DNA of 49,207 bases, taken from Symploca sp. SIO2E9. Its GTDB lineage: Bacteria; Cyanobacteriota; Cyanobacteriia; Cyanobacteriales; Coleofasciculaceae. A program made the translations under genes and the position numbers. The stretch lies in NCBI GenBank assembly GCA_010692645.1, contig JAAHGS010000040.1, forward strand, positions 1 to 49,207, in the 5' to 3' direction. The notes beneath the pieces were generated by a model that saw only the letters and a program-made list of their open reading frames with translations, had not been told where the DNA came from and did no database searches. Below are positions 25,201-33,170 of this stretch, one piece after another (position 1 is the stretch's first letter; each line of letters starts with the position of its first letter).

Positions 25201-25835
25201 GGTTCTTTTACTGGTGTAACCGTGTAGCGAATCAGCGCATCCTTACCCAGACTATCAGAAGGAATTGCTCCATACTCTTTGACTAATTCACTAGCGCTAA
25301 CCAATTCACTGGTTTTGATCTGTCTCGGGTTAGCCAGAACTTTACTTACCAAGTTTTTGGGGTTGAAGATTTCGCCAGTACGATTGGCATTAGCATTAAC
25401 AATAATTCGCAAGTCCTTACCCACCAAGGTGGCATATTCAATGTCTCTGGAGTTTATTTCATTTTGAAGAATATATTTTACTTGCTTTCGCTTGTTGTTG
25501 TTTAAACTCTCTCCAGAAGCATGAATTTTGGCAGCAGTAATAATCGCCTGATTATCAGATTGTCCCCGGAAGCCGAACCCCATTTGATTGATTTTGAGGT
25601 TGTAGTTAATTTCTGTAACAGCTAGCTCTGATTGCGCCTGCTTGAGTACAATGGTGCGCACCCCAGAAACAATCAAATAGGCCCCAATCCCCACAAGTCC
25701 AACCATGGAGATGACTTCTGAGGCAAACAAACCCACTAGCTGCTTTTTTTGAATCGGGAGGTTATGAAACCACCTCCAGAAAACTAATCTAACTGCCTCA
25801 ACAGGATTATGGTTTGATTTAGGATGCTTCGCCAT
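22209..25835 (-). CDS. Hybrid sensor histidine kinase with two receiver domains
   Basis: 1208 residues. Order: membrane helix (about 37-57); extracytoplasmic Cache-like sensor (about 60-345); second helix (about 350-372); HAMP (about 375-430); coiled coil; PAS (about 465-640); HisKA with catalytic His in SMSHELRTPLN (about 703); HATPase (about 810-920); receiver 1 with LDLQLPEHSG (Asp about 1001); receiver 2 with LMDLQMPEMDG (Asp about 1139). Ligand unknown. The PAS domain contains an unusual insert of about 60 residues with a SCLSC pair. The phosphoryl group should pass His to the receiver Asp residues and on to a partner, possibly through the neighbouring regulator-kinase. Confidence 0.93.
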   Translation of the reverse strand: MAKHPKSNHNPVEAVRLVFWRWFHNLPIQKKQLVGLFASEVISMVGLVGIGAYLIVSGVRTIVLKQAQSELAVTEINYNLKINQMGFGFRGQSDNQAIITAAKIHASGESLNNNKRKQVKYILQNEINSRDIEYATLVGKDLRIIVNANANRTGEIFNPKNLVSKVLANPRQIKTSELVSASELVKEYGAIPSDSLGKDALIRYTVTPVKEPQTQQLLGILVSGDIINGKQSLVSDNLMVLGGGYNAIYLRQPTGKFTLVLSQQDKNNYHLAGHNQYNQNQHIPNLPLPDSTILSKSVEFEGQPVTQRMQIGSVSYTVAAKTINNFAGEPVAVLVRGTPENAINMLLREHLRLQILVSVLALAADVALAMLLAQAIIKPIERLQQTTQEFAEGNLKVRAEILTTDEVGKLALAFNQMAYGINIAYDLPENSSTAEQSTLNLKLQQVIWERQQAEAALQNSKQRYASLVAAAPVGIFRMDTQGKYVYANEHWFQITGVTPQCLYKKERFQQLPNVSDTGRQAIEEAGETEGFYIEVSASGLLGVWELDNPPQSLDKPARQLTPEQETLMSCLSCFTGIHPVDRDRILVEWERTVEINAPFRSEYRFVRPNGTITWVFGQAVAEKEANGSIIGYIGTITDITEQKQAELERKRATQALKRLNQELEHRVEQRTAALRQTNEELALTNANLARATSLKDEFLASMSHELRTPLNSILGLSEALQEEVYGSLTDRQQRSLKTIEQSGNHLLALINDILDLAKIEAGKMELQIASVGVQRLCDSSLNLVRQQAYNKNIELSCELNESLGEIKVDERRMRQVLLNLLSNAVKFTPSGGSVTLKIEGDSDQNILSFTVIDTGIGIAPENLDKLFQSFVQIDSSLSRRYAGTGLGLALARGIAEMHGGSVKVESEVGKGSRFSVMLPWQQEISRESVKMSDDACQLQGAGVHESSPLPILDPQVLVIEDSTVAAEQVTRYLEEIGVQSSVYTRGKGAIEEALRLNPDVIILDLQLPEHSGWQVLSQLKAQSYTKEIPVLVVSVVDEKLRALAMGAAEYLVKPLSREKLHSALGKIWPEVEVQATISVGIPKQQQPPLILVAEDNETNIYTLCHYLPTIGYRLSLAQNGREAIIKAKQQQPRLILMDLQMPEMDGLEAMVRIRADRETAAIPIIALTALAMPGDRDKCLAAGANDYMTKPVSLKNLANTIKRILFQE

Positions 25836-26195
25836 AAAGGAAGAGTGGGAGGCGTCACGGACTTATGTAATTGTTGCTCTGAGGGCAGATGATTGGCATC
25901 GAGGATTCTGCTGAATTTATCTGCTCCTTGAGTGCCTAGAGCTAGGTAATTCCCCTGATAAGTACCTGCGACTTTGAGATAAGGAAGGTTACTGGCTGAG
26001 GCAGGGTGTAGGGTGTGGGGTATGGGGTGTAGAGAAAAGAATTGATTCACAAGTAAAAGGACATGTTTAAGATGACTTCTCTATTGCGGTGAGCAGTTAC
26101 CTTTGCTCGAATAAGGATTGGTTCTCCAGATGTGCAAAAGCTCTCTAGAGCATCCCCACACCTGACACAGGGTAAGAGTACTTAAGATACACAGA

Positions 26196-26537
26196 TTATG
26201 GCTCCAGAAAGCTCTCAAGCGTAACAGACATGATCTTGAAAACGGGATTGTCTACGGCTTCTCGTAATGCTTCCATTCCAGCAGCTTTGCTAGCCGCAAG
26301 AACACGTTGCCAGAATGTTGGATCTTTTTCTATCTGTTGAACAGCTAACTTAGCAACCTCTACTCGCTGGCTATCTGTTTTTGTAGGGTATGTTGACGAT
26401 AGTTGCTGTAGTAAGTCTTGGATTTCCTTAGCAACCTCAACTATTGATTGCCTTTGTTCAATACTAAAGTCATATAATTTTCCACTAACATTTATAGATT
26501 TATTATGCAGCGTAAGGAAAGTTACAAGTTTGTGCAA
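26196..26537 (-). CDS. Cyanobacterial hypothetical protein, helical C-terminal module
   Basis: 113 residues. The C-terminal ~85 residues (YDFSIEQRQSIVEVAKEIQDLL, split here at 26-47; then YPT...VEVAKLAVQQIEKDP...AASKAAGMEALREAVDNP) match a helical module that I recall at the ends of many cyanobacterial hypothetical and pentapeptide-repeat proteins. The N-terminus (NKSINVSGKLYDFS) looks like the tail of the short beta segment normally preceding it, so this copy may be shortened. The only start in frame is TTG at 26537, so the true start is uncertain. Function unknown. It stands alone next to a tnpB fragment. Confidence 0.6.
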   Translation of the reverse strand: MHKLVTFLTLHNKSINVSGKLYDFSIEQRQSIVEVAKEIQDLLQQLSSTYPTKTDSQRVEVAKLAVQQIEKDPTFWQRVLAASKAAGMEALREAVDNPVFKIMSVTLESFLEP

Positions 26538-26812
26538 AGTTATACTGCACTTTGAGACATGTAAATCAATATTCTGATGTAGTTTTGCATGTTTTAGCTT
26601 GAATAGCTTAATTTTACTACCCTTTTTTCTTCAGGCTGAAATAATTGCTTAATCAGGATTTCTCACTTGAGATTCCAGTAGTGCCACTCTCTCCTCTCTT
26701 AGTGATAACACACTCTAGCTGTAGACTTTGCAAGTATATTATGTCTGAATCTGAAAACATGCGCGAGAGTATTGTTAATTCCTGGATAAACAGGATTTTT
26801 TGTAATAAATTG

Positions 26813-27115
26813 TCACAGGAGTTGCAAATTACCCTTGTTGACCCCATCTCTCATCTGACGATTACGACGCTCTGAAAGTTGAGCTAGTTTCTCATCCCAG
26901 TAATCTTGAGGTTTGTTCTTTTTTTGCTTAGCCACTTGCTTGTTGTACCACTGGTTGAGACTTTTAACTTTCCTACCATCGACAATAAAGCTGTCTCCAT
27001 CAGTAGAAACACAGGTTAACCAGTTGTTCAAACCTGGATCTATACCTAAAGCCTTGTCTGATAAATCCACAAAGTGGCTAACTCTCGCTCGAGGTTGTTT
27101 TTTGTTTACCTTGTT
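26813..27115 (-). pseudogene. TnpB (IS200/IS605 OrfB) central fragment
   Basis: The reading frame matches only the middle of an RNA-guided nuclease TnpB: the lead-in NKVNKKQPRARVSHFVDL, the RuvC-I motif KALGIDPGLNNWLTC with its catalytic Asp, and KSLNQWYNKQVAKQKK ... RNRQMRDGVNK. Both the N-terminal domain and everything after RNRQMRD, including RuvC-II, the zinc finger and RuvC-III, are missing. An in-frame TGA precedes it, and the frame ends a few codons after leaving the homology. No hairpin ends or guide-RNA region are seen beside it, so it is a dead internal remnant. Confidence 0.85.
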
Positions 27116-27291
27116 TCATGGTATTGCGAGGCATCAGGGCAACTATAGGTGATAGGTACTTAGCAAACTGGTATCACACTCCCACCTGGCTTCCGTTACA
27201 AAACTTATAAAAGTTGTATTAAGGTATACTAGTTTTAATAACAAAAATAAAAATTAAACAAATTTTATAGTTGGAGAGGCAAACAATAAGC

Positions 27292-29013
27292 GTGAGTAAA
27301 CATCAACTTGTTTCTCCCGATCAACAGATCGGCGAACCCCAGAGGCGCTATGATTCAAAGGAGATCGCGCAGTATTATCGCTCCCGACTTTGGTTAGTTA
27401 TTGAGCGTGCAATTACAGTAGTCTGGTTATTCGCTCAATTCCTTGTGAGTCTTAAGTGGGACGAATGGCTCAACCAAGCTGAGCGTAACAAGTTGAAACG
27501 AGCCGTACACCTACGGCAAACGCTTACTGAGCTTGGCCCTACTTTTATTAAGGTAGGGCAGGCCCTGTCAACTCGTCCAGACTTAATTAGAAAAGACTTT
27601 TTAGAGGAACTAGTTAAATTACAAGACCAACTGCCCCCTTTTGATACCGAACTTGCCTTCTCGATAATTGAGTCAGAGTTGGGACGCCCCATAAGTGAAA
27701 TGTATAGCCAAATTTCTGAGGCTCCTGTTGCTGCTGCTAGTCTTGGTCAGGTTTATCATGCCTATCTGATTACAGGAGAAGAAGTTGCAGTCAAGGTGCA
27801 GCGTCCCAATTTAGAACCAATTATAACCTTAGACCTCTATTTAATGCGCTGGCTGGCTAGCTGGCTGGCTCCTTGGCTACCTCTAAATCTAGGTCATGAC
27901 CTCACTTTAATTGTTGATGAATTTGGCACTAAATTATTTGAAGAAATTGACTACATTAACGAAGGTCATAATGCTGAGAAGTTTGCTAGCAACTTCCAAG
28001 ATGACCCTACAGTCAAAGTACCCTTAATCTACTGGTCTTATAGCTCTCAGAGTGTTCTCACACTGGAATGGATAAAAGGCTTTAAACTGACAGATACCGC
28101 CAGTATTCGTGAGGCTGGACTTGACCCTAATACTGTGATTAAAATTGGGGTGATTTCTGGTCTGCGTCAGCTCTTGGAACACGGCTTCTTCCATGCCGAT
28201 CCCCATCCAGGCAACTTATTTGCCCTAGCTGATGGACGCATGGCATACATCGACTTCGGTATGATGGATCAGCTAGAGCAGCATACTAAAGAAGCCCTCG
28301 TTAGTGCTGTAGTTCACCTGATTAATAAAGATTATCTTGAATTAGCAGCCATCTTTGTCAAACTGGGTTTCTTAACCCCAGAAACTGATATCATGCCCAT
28401 TGTCCCTGCCCTAGAAATGGTCTTGGGAGAAGCAATAGATGAAAAGGTAGGAGATTTCAACTTCAAGACAATTACCGATAAGTTCTCGGAGTTGATGTAT
28501 GATTATCCCTTCCGCGTACCAGCCAAGTTTGCCCTAATTATCCGTTCTTTAGTAACGCAGGAAGGTTTGGCACTGAGCTTAAATCCTAATTTCAAAATCG
28601 TCGAAGTTTCTTATCCCTACGTAGCACAGCGTCTGCTCAGTGGTGAATCACCTCAAATGCGAAGACGCCTGCTTGAAGTCTTGTTTAAGGGAGGTCAATT
28701 CCGCTGGGAACGGCTAGAGGGTATGATTGCGATCGCCCGTTCTGACCAAAACTTCGATTTGCTTCCAACGGCTCAACTAGGTTTACAGTATCTGCTCTCA
28801 GATGAAGGTAAGTTTCTGCGGCGTCAGCTGGTTATAGCTCTAACAGAAGATAACCGACTACACACCGAAGAAGTTCAACGTCTGTGGGAACTTGTCAAAG
28901 ACGACTTGCAGCCTGGACGTTTATTGAGCGCTGCTCTGAGTTCCCTGAAGGAAGTTTCTACTGAAGGCATCGCCACGATTTTGCCCCCTGTTGCTGCCTT
29001 TAAAATTCAGTAA
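27292..29013 (+). CDS. ABC1/UbiB family atypical kinase
   Basis: An ABC1K/ADCK protein: atypical kinase or ATPase controlling prenylquinone (plastoquinone, tocopherol) metabolism in membranes. Visible motifs are KVGQALSTRPDL (family KxGQ motif), the Ala-rich loop AAASLGQVYHA that replaces the glycine loop, the ATP lysine in VAVKVQRP, EIDYINEGHNAEKF, the catalytic HADPHPGN and IDFGMMD. I chose GTG at 27292 (MSKHQLVSPDQQ), because GGAGAGG just upstream (27273-27279) is a likely ribosome-binding site; a TTG at 27271 would overlap that site. Monocistronic, or with the small membrane protein at 29150. Confidence 0.92.
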   Translation: MSKHQLVSPDQQIGEPQRRYDSKEIAQYYRSRLWLVIERAITVVWLFAQFLVSLKWDEWLNQAERNKLKRAVHLRQTLTELGPTFIKVGQALSTRPDLIRKDFLEELVKLQDQLPPFDTELAFSIIESELGRPISEMYSQISEAPVAAASLGQVYHAYLITGEEVAVKVQRPNLEPIITLDLYLMRWLASWLAPWLPLNLGHDLTLIVDEFGTKLFEEIDYINEGHNAEKFASNFQDDPTVKVPLIYWSYSSQSVLTLEWIKGFKLTDTASIREAGLDPNTVIKIGVISGLRQLLEHGFFHADPHPGNLFALADGRMAYIDFGMMDQLEQHTKEALVSAVVHLINKDYLELAAIFVKLGFLTPETDIMPIVPALEMVLGEAIDEKVGDFNFKTITDKFSELMYDYPFRVPAKFALIIRSLVTQEGLALSLNPNFKIVEVSYPYVAQRLLSGESPQMRRRLLEVLFKGGQFRWERLEGMIAIARSDQNFDLLPTAQLGLQYLLSDEGKFLRRQLVIALTEDNRLHTEEVQRLWELVKDDLQPGRLLSAALSSLKEVSTEGIATILPPVAAFKIQ

Positions 29014-29149
29014 TTTTAGCAACCTGAAAGCTTGTAAAATTGATGCTGGCGCTGGCGGAGTTTCGATTTTGATTTAATTATTTCGACCACTCCGCATCTG
29101 ATCTTTAGGAACAGCTGCATCTAGTCTTGTTTAAAAATAGGAGTGCTTT

Positions 29150-29515
29150 GTGTATTACCTTCCAGAACCACCATATTTTTTGATAGTTGTCGGTTTGTTA
29201 ATGGGGATTACTTCTGGTGCAGCTTTTGAAGCTACCCTCAAGCAAAAAGTCAAACAATGGTCAAATGATCCTTCCTCTAATCATCTCAATCAAGTGCAAG
29301 GATTGCAGTTACTCTTGCCTTTTCTGGGAATTGCTGCTGGAGTTTGTCTGTTTCTCACCTCTGGGTTAGAGGTTTTTGGATTTCCTGCCTGGTTATCTTT
29401 CGCTGTCTCCATATCCTTAACCTTTCTCATCGGTTCCCTAATTTGGTCACAATTGGGCAAGCTTTTGATTCAACTAGAGAAAGGTGGCTCCAGAGCCCTG
29501 GATTTGGACACCTAA
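29150..29515 (+). CDS. Small conserved membrane protein
   Basis: 121 residues with three hydrophobic segments (about 9-28, 50-70, 74-98). The start MYYLPEPPYFLIVVGLLMGI uses GTG at 29150 with AGGAG six bases before it, a good ribosome-binding site. I recall similar small proteins in cyanobacteria but no function. It follows the ABC1 kinase by 136 bases on the same strand, so a shared role in membrane or quinone biology is possible but unproven. Confidence 0.7.
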   Translation: MYYLPEPPYFLIVVGLLMGITSGAAFEATLKQKVKQWSNDPSSNHLNQVQGLQLLLPFLGIAAGVCLFLTSGLEVFGFPAWLSFAVSISLTFLIGSLIWSQLGKLLIQLEKGGSRALDLDT

Positions 29516-29546
29516 TTGCCACTGTAAATTCGGCAAACCCACACCA

Positions 29547-29670
29547 TAAGTAGTCGGACATAAATTTTGGTCGCTGTATTAAGAAATATTACTTATACTC
29601 AAACCCTTACGGTTCCCTGTTCCCTGTTCTCTCGTCTTCACAGGTAACTTTAATTGTGTCCGACTACTTA
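29547..29670. mobile_element. MITE-like element with TAAGTAGTCGGACA ends
   Basis: The left end TAAGTAGTCGGACATAAATT and right end AATTGTGTCCGACTACTTA are inverted repeats of about 20 bp with one mismatch. TA at both edges would fit the target duplication of IS630/mariner-type transposons. The core is non-coding and contains TTCCCTG repeats. Confidence 0.7.
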
Positions 29671-29815
29671 TCTGCATATTATGGTATGGGTAATTTAGAT
29701 AATTAGACAGCAGGCGAGCTTGCGGAGTCTTATTTTCAGTTTGGAGTACACCCCCGATTAGAAACAAGTTAAATTAGAGTAATGTTGGGGTATAGCATTA
29801 AACAGCATAAATTCA

Positions 29816-30766
29816 ATGAAATTTGGAATTGATATGGGTCATAATACTCCTCCAGATACAGGAGCAAGAGGTATAAAAGTAGAAGATCAGCTTACAAAAG
29901 CAGTAGGAACTAGGTTAATAGAAAAGTTAAAATCCAGAAATCATCGAGTTATCAACTGTACACCTAGTCGTGCTACAAGTGTATTAAATTCTCTCTCAAA
30001 AAGAGTGAATACTGCTAATTGGCACAGAGTAGATGTCTTTGTGTCTCTTCATTTCAATGCCTTTAACGGCAAAGTTTATGGTACGGAAATATATGGCGTG
30101 AGCGATACATCTAAAAAAATTGCCAAGCCTGTTCTTGACAAAATAGTTAAGTTAGGATTTTTTAACAGAAAAGTAAAACATGGCTCTCATTTATATGTTC
30201 TAAGAAATACGAGAATGCCAGCAATTCTTATAGAATGCTGCTTCTGCGATTCTCCAAAAGACATGGAATTGTTTGATGCCGAAGCCATGGCAACGGCAAT
30301 TGCCGAAGGATTAACAGGGGAAAGTTTCGAGAAAGATTTAAACTCTGATCCAGATGACAGCGCCCCTAAAACTATAAGTATTCCTGAGATCCTCAAACTC
30401 CAGCAAGCCTTAAATAAATTAAAAATTGTAGACAAAGATGGTAAAGCTTTAGAAGAAAATGGAGTAAAAAATCGGGCAACAGAATCAGCAACACAAAATC
30501 TACAATCGATTTTAAATCTTAATGCCGATGGAATTGCTGGTCCAGCTACCTGGGGCGCAATTAATCAAATACTTTCTCAGCCAATAGTCAGAGAAAATCA
30601 CGCAGCCGGTATCATTGTCAGATACCTCCAATACCGAGGTGGTGCTGATATAGATGGCATATATGGTCCTGGCACAAACAGGGCAATCAGAAAATTACAA
30701 GCTCAATACGGTTTAGTAGCTGATGGTATTATTGGTCCAGCAACTTGGGGAAAATTATTCGGTTAA
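29816..30766 (+). CDS. N-acetylmuramoyl-L-alanine amidase (Amidase_3) with peptidoglycan-binding repeats
   Basis: Cleaves the bond between MurNAc and the stem peptide. The catalytic domain (about 1-175) has the Amidase_3 zinc ligands H9 (DMGHN), E23 (KVEDQ) and H79 (SLHFNA) and the catalytic E140 (LIECCF). Two peptidoglycan_binding_1-like units follow: a weaker one (about 190-250, LNADGIAGPATWGAI) and a clear one (about 262-316, DGIYGPGTNRAIRKLQAQYG). There is no signal peptide, as in endolysin-like or non-classically exported amidases. It is convergent, with a 21-base gap, with a D-Ala-D-Ala dipeptidase. Confidence 0.92.
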   Translation: MKFGIDMGHNTPPDTGARGIKVEDQLTKAVGTRLIEKLKSRNHRVINCTPSRATSVLNSLSKRVNTANWHRVDVFVSLHFNAFNGKVYGTEIYGVSDTSKKIAKPVLDKIVKLGFFNRKVKHGSHLYVLRNTRMPAILIECCFCDSPKDMELFDAEAMATAIAEGLTGESFEKDLNSDPDDSAPKTISIPEILKLQQALNKLKIVDKDGKALEENGVKNRATESATQNLQSILNLNADGIAGPATWGAINQILSQPIVRENHAAGIIVRYLQYRGGADIDGIYGPGTNRAIRKLQAQYGLVADGIIGPATWGKLFG

Positions 30767-30787
30767 GAGTGACTTCCTCTAAAAGGA

Positions 30788-31495
30788 TTAAACAATATCA
30801 CTTACATGACCATAACGGGCAGTAAAATTATTGGAGTTGTTTTTTTGATTGCACAGCCACGCCCACATTTGATCCCCAAGGGAGAAATGCCACCACTCGC
30901 CAGGATGGCGCTGGAATCCGCTTGAGCACATCACATCCTGCAAAAGTTGTCGGTGCTGATGATAACTAAACTCTGGCTTACTAGCATAATAATCGGGATC
31001 AGAGCGAGGTGAGAGTTCATCAATAGCAGAGCCCATATCAACTCTTTGACCTGTAGCATCTACTAGGGTAAGGTCTACAGCAGCACCTGTACTATGGGGG
31101 GGTGGTGTCATGGGATTAGAACTTGGTACTGCCCAAATTTGATAAACTTGTTGCCAAATTGCTTGCTGCTGCTCCTCAGAGAGATTATTTGGGTTAATTT
31201 GCTGTGCCTGAGTCACCTCCAGGAAAGTATGTTGTACCATGAAGTGTTGAACTGCCAGGGGTCTATAAGCATCAAAGATTTGGAGACGCCAACCAGGATG
31301 CCACTGTTGTAGCTGTTGTTGAGATTTGCTTAAAGCAGCAAGTACACTCCGGCGAAGATAATAAGGTGAGATATCTCCATAAGGTGCTCCCAGTTTCGCG
31401 TAAGGGTGAGGTGATTCGATGGCAAACTGTTCTAATGGGATCGGAACTAGAGGTTCTCCACACTCTATAATTGTCATTCTTTGATAAGGTTTCAT
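30788..31495 (-). CDS. D-alanyl-D-alanine dipeptidase (VanX/DdpX family, M15D)
   Basis: A zinc dipeptidase that splits D-Ala-D-Ala. Motifs: YRP (Arg of the active site, about 78), HSTGAAVDLTL (first His and Asp zinc ligands, about 134-141) and EWWHF (catalytic Glu and third zinc His, about 200-204). 235 residues is close to the VanX/DdpX length. No signal peptide is visible. In non-resistant bacteria such enzymes recycle D-Ala from wall turnover. No vanHA-like genes are nearby, so a resistance role is unlikely. Its neighbour is a peptidoglycan amidase. Confidence 0.92.
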   Translation of the reverse strand: MKPYQRMTIIECGEPLVPIPLEQFAIESPHPYAKLGAPYGDISPYYLRRSVLAALSKSQQQLQQWHPGWRLQIFDAYRPLAVQHFMVQHTFLEVTQAQQINPNNLSEEQQQAIWQQVYQIWAVPSSNPMTPPPHSTGAAVDLTLVDATGQRVDMGSAIDELSPRSDPDYYASKPEFSYHQHRQLLQDVMCSSGFQRHPGEWWHFSLGDQMWAWLCNQKNNSNNFTARYGHVSDIV

Positions 31496-31579
31496 AGCAC
31501 TTGTGTGTCAGTCACTATCTCAGCTAGCGAAAGTTTAGGTAGTATAAACATGATCTTTTTATGAACTAAGGAGCTGTAA

Positions 31580-32020
31580 ATGGTTGAAATCGTAGGTATT
31601 CAAAAAGCCGGTGAAGTACCTGAATCAAAGGCTAAACAACCTAAAGTTGTCCCCACTGGTAGACTCGAACTCACAATCAAAATCAATGAACTACCCACAC
31701 CACGCACTGTTAAGAATGGTTGGCAAGAGTTTGATATAGATTGCGACGGCACAATTTTTTCGATAACCGTCAAGCCTAAAGTCTGGAAAAAATTAACCAC
31801 TGCCGATGAGACGTACCCGATGTGGGTAGCAGCAATTGGAGGAAAATTGGGAGCTAAGACAAACAAGGGATTTGTCCTGGATAATCCGGGCATTCAAGTT
31901 TATGAGAAAAAGGCTAAAGCTCCTCAAGAAGCACCAGCTTCTCAACCTCAGGAAGCACCAGCTTCTCAATCTCAGGAAGCACCAGCTTCTCAATCTCAAG
32001 AAGCACCAGCTTCTCAATAA
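31580..32020 (+). CDS. FinO-like conserved cyanobacterial protein with Gln-Ala-Pro repeat tail
   Basis: 146 residues. A compact beta-rich core (about 26-110; GRLELTIKINELP, DIDCDGTIFSITVKPKVWKKL, YPMWVAAIGGKLG) matches what I recall being annotated in cyanobacteria as fertility inhibition FinO-like proteins. These may bind RNA, but this is not shown for the cyanobacterial group. The tail is four tandem copies of an eight-residue QEAPASQS/P unit, encoded by 24 bp DNA repeats. AAGGAG lies just before the ATG. It is divergent from the dipeptidase gene with an 84-base promoter region. Confidence 0.65.
   Translation: MVEIVGIQKAGEVPESKAKQPKVVPTGRLELTIKINELPTPRTVKNGWQEFDIDCDGTIFSITVKPKVWKKLTTADETYPMWVAAIGGKLGAKTNKGFVLDNPGIQVYEKKAKAPQEAPASQPQEAPASQSQEAPASQSQEAPASQ
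31921..32017 (+). repeat. 24 bp coding tandem repeat, four copies
   Basis: Four near-identical 24 bp units in the 3' end of the FinO-like gene. The unit is a multiple of three, so copy-number change would keep the frame. Confidence 0.85.
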
Positions 32021-32042
32021 GAGGAAAACAGGTGTTTAGGCA

Positions 32043-32104
32043 AATCGCCTCTGCATCTGGTTGTGCTTCTCATTTGAGTAGTAACTTTCTAGGCTGAGGC
32101 GATT
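32043..32104. terminator. Hairpin between convergent genes
   Basis: AATCGCCTC (32043-32051) and GAGGCGATT (32096-32104) are perfect complements around a long loop, followed by ACTTTT on the + strand. It could terminate the FinO-like gene and, on the other strand, yidD. Confidence 0.35.
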
Positions 32105-32122
32105 ACTTTTACTTACTCATGC

Positions 32123-32371
32123 CTACTGACCTCCCTTAGATTTAACAGCACAGTTGTCAGCCTCTGGCACAGGATCATAGCCACCCGGATGAAAAGGATG
32201 ACAGCGTAATATCCGTCGAAGTGCCAGGGAGCCTCCACGCCATACTCCAAACCTTTCTATGGCTTGGATAGCGTACCTAGAACAAGTGGGTTGAAACCGA
32301 CAGGTGGGTGGAAACACAGGAGAAATCAATATTCGATAGCCTTTAATCAGCCCAATGAGCAATATCTTCAT
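32123..32371 (-). CDS. yidD: YidD, membrane protein insertion efficiency factor
   Basis: 82 residues from the ATG at 32371 ([18 protein letters not shown]); an ATG four codons upstream is also possible. The family signature is complete: an amphipathic N-terminal helix, [19 protein letters not shown] with its Cys pair, then [12 protein letters not shown]. YidD assists YidC-mediated insertion of membrane proteins at the inner face of the plasma or thylakoid membrane. In many bacteria it sits with rnpA and yidC; here it stands apart, next to a divergent phytol-kinase-like gene. Confidence 0.95.
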   Translation of the reverse strand: MKILLIGLIKGYRILISPVFPPTCRFQPTCSRYAIQAIERFGVWRGGSLALRRILRCHPFHPGGYDPVPEADNCAVKSKGGQ

Positions 32372-32431
32372 ATTCCGAGCCAAATCTAGATAAAGTGTTA
32401 GAGAGGTTTTGCTTTCTGAGTCATCAAATCT

Positions 32432-33142
32432 TTGCTTAATTCTGTACCCTGGTTAGAATCAACATCGTTGCTGTGGTGGCAAATTGCGATTGTGGCAATC
32501 TGTCTCGGAGCCGTTGTACTCTTAGCAGAAACATTACATCGCTATAGTGACACAAACTCAGAACTAACACGCAAGATAGTTCATATTAGCACTGGCAACG
32601 TAATCTTATTGGCTTGGTGGCTGCAAATACCCACTTGGGTAGGTATCTCCGCTGCCATCGTTGCCAGTGCGATTGCGCTGTTGTCCTATTACTTACCCAT
32701 TCTGCCTGGTATTAACAGTGTCGGACGCAAAAGTCTGGGTACATTCTTCTATGCTGTCAGTATTGGCGTCCTCATTGCCTGGTTTTGGCCCATACATCAA
32801 TATCAATATGCCGCTATGGGTATTTTGATCATGGCTTGGGGAGACGGATTAGCTGGGTTGATTGGTCAACATTTTGGTAAACATCCCTACGAAGTTTGGG
32901 GTATGAAAAAAAGCTGGGAAGGCTCTGTGACTATGGCAATAACTAGCTATGCAGTCAGTAGCCTAATTTTGCTTGCAGTCAATGGCAATGTTTGGCAAAC
33001 TTGGTTCCTGGCAGTAGTTATCGCCCTATTTGCCACAGGTTTGGAAGCTTTTTCCAAGCTAGGCATTGATAATCTTACAGTGCCCCTAGGTAGTGCCGCC
33101 CTAGGCTTTGTCTTAAATCAACTTTTCTTTCTCAGCAACTGA
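32432..33142 (+). CDS. Phytol kinase-like (VTE5/SEC59, CTP-dependent polyprenol kinase family)
   Basis: 236 residues with about seven membrane helices. Family motifs: [20 protein letters not shown]-type helix, [20 protein letters not shown] and GMKKSWEGS, which mark the CTP-dependent dolichol/phytol kinase superfamily. In cyanobacteria this family includes the VTE5-type phytol kinase that recycles chlorophyll-derived phytol for tocopherol and phylloquinone. VTE6 belongs to a different (DUF92) family. The start is TTG at 32432 ([10 protein letters not shown]), with no strong ribosome-binding site, so it is uncertain. It is divergent from yidD. Confidence 0.87.
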   Translation: MLNSVPWLESTSLLWWQIAIVAICLGAVVLLAETLHRYSDTNSELTRKIVHISTGNVILLAWWLQIPTWVGISAAIVASAIALLSYYLPILPGINSVGRKSLGTFFYAVSIGVLIAWFWPIHQYQYAAMGILIMAWGDGLAGLIGQHFGKHPYEVWGMKKSWEGSVTMAITSYAVSSLILLAVNGNVWQTWFLAVVIALFATGLEAFSKLGIDNLTVPLGSAALGFVLNQLFFLSN

Positions 33143-33170
33143 TGCCTTGATAGCAGATCAAGTTCCTTAA

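Noticed and set aside
25784-26050. Open frame of 88 codons overlapping the hybrid kinase start on the same strand
   Set aside because: It begins in a GGGTGTA low-complexity repeat and overlaps the kinase in another frame; no recognisable protein.
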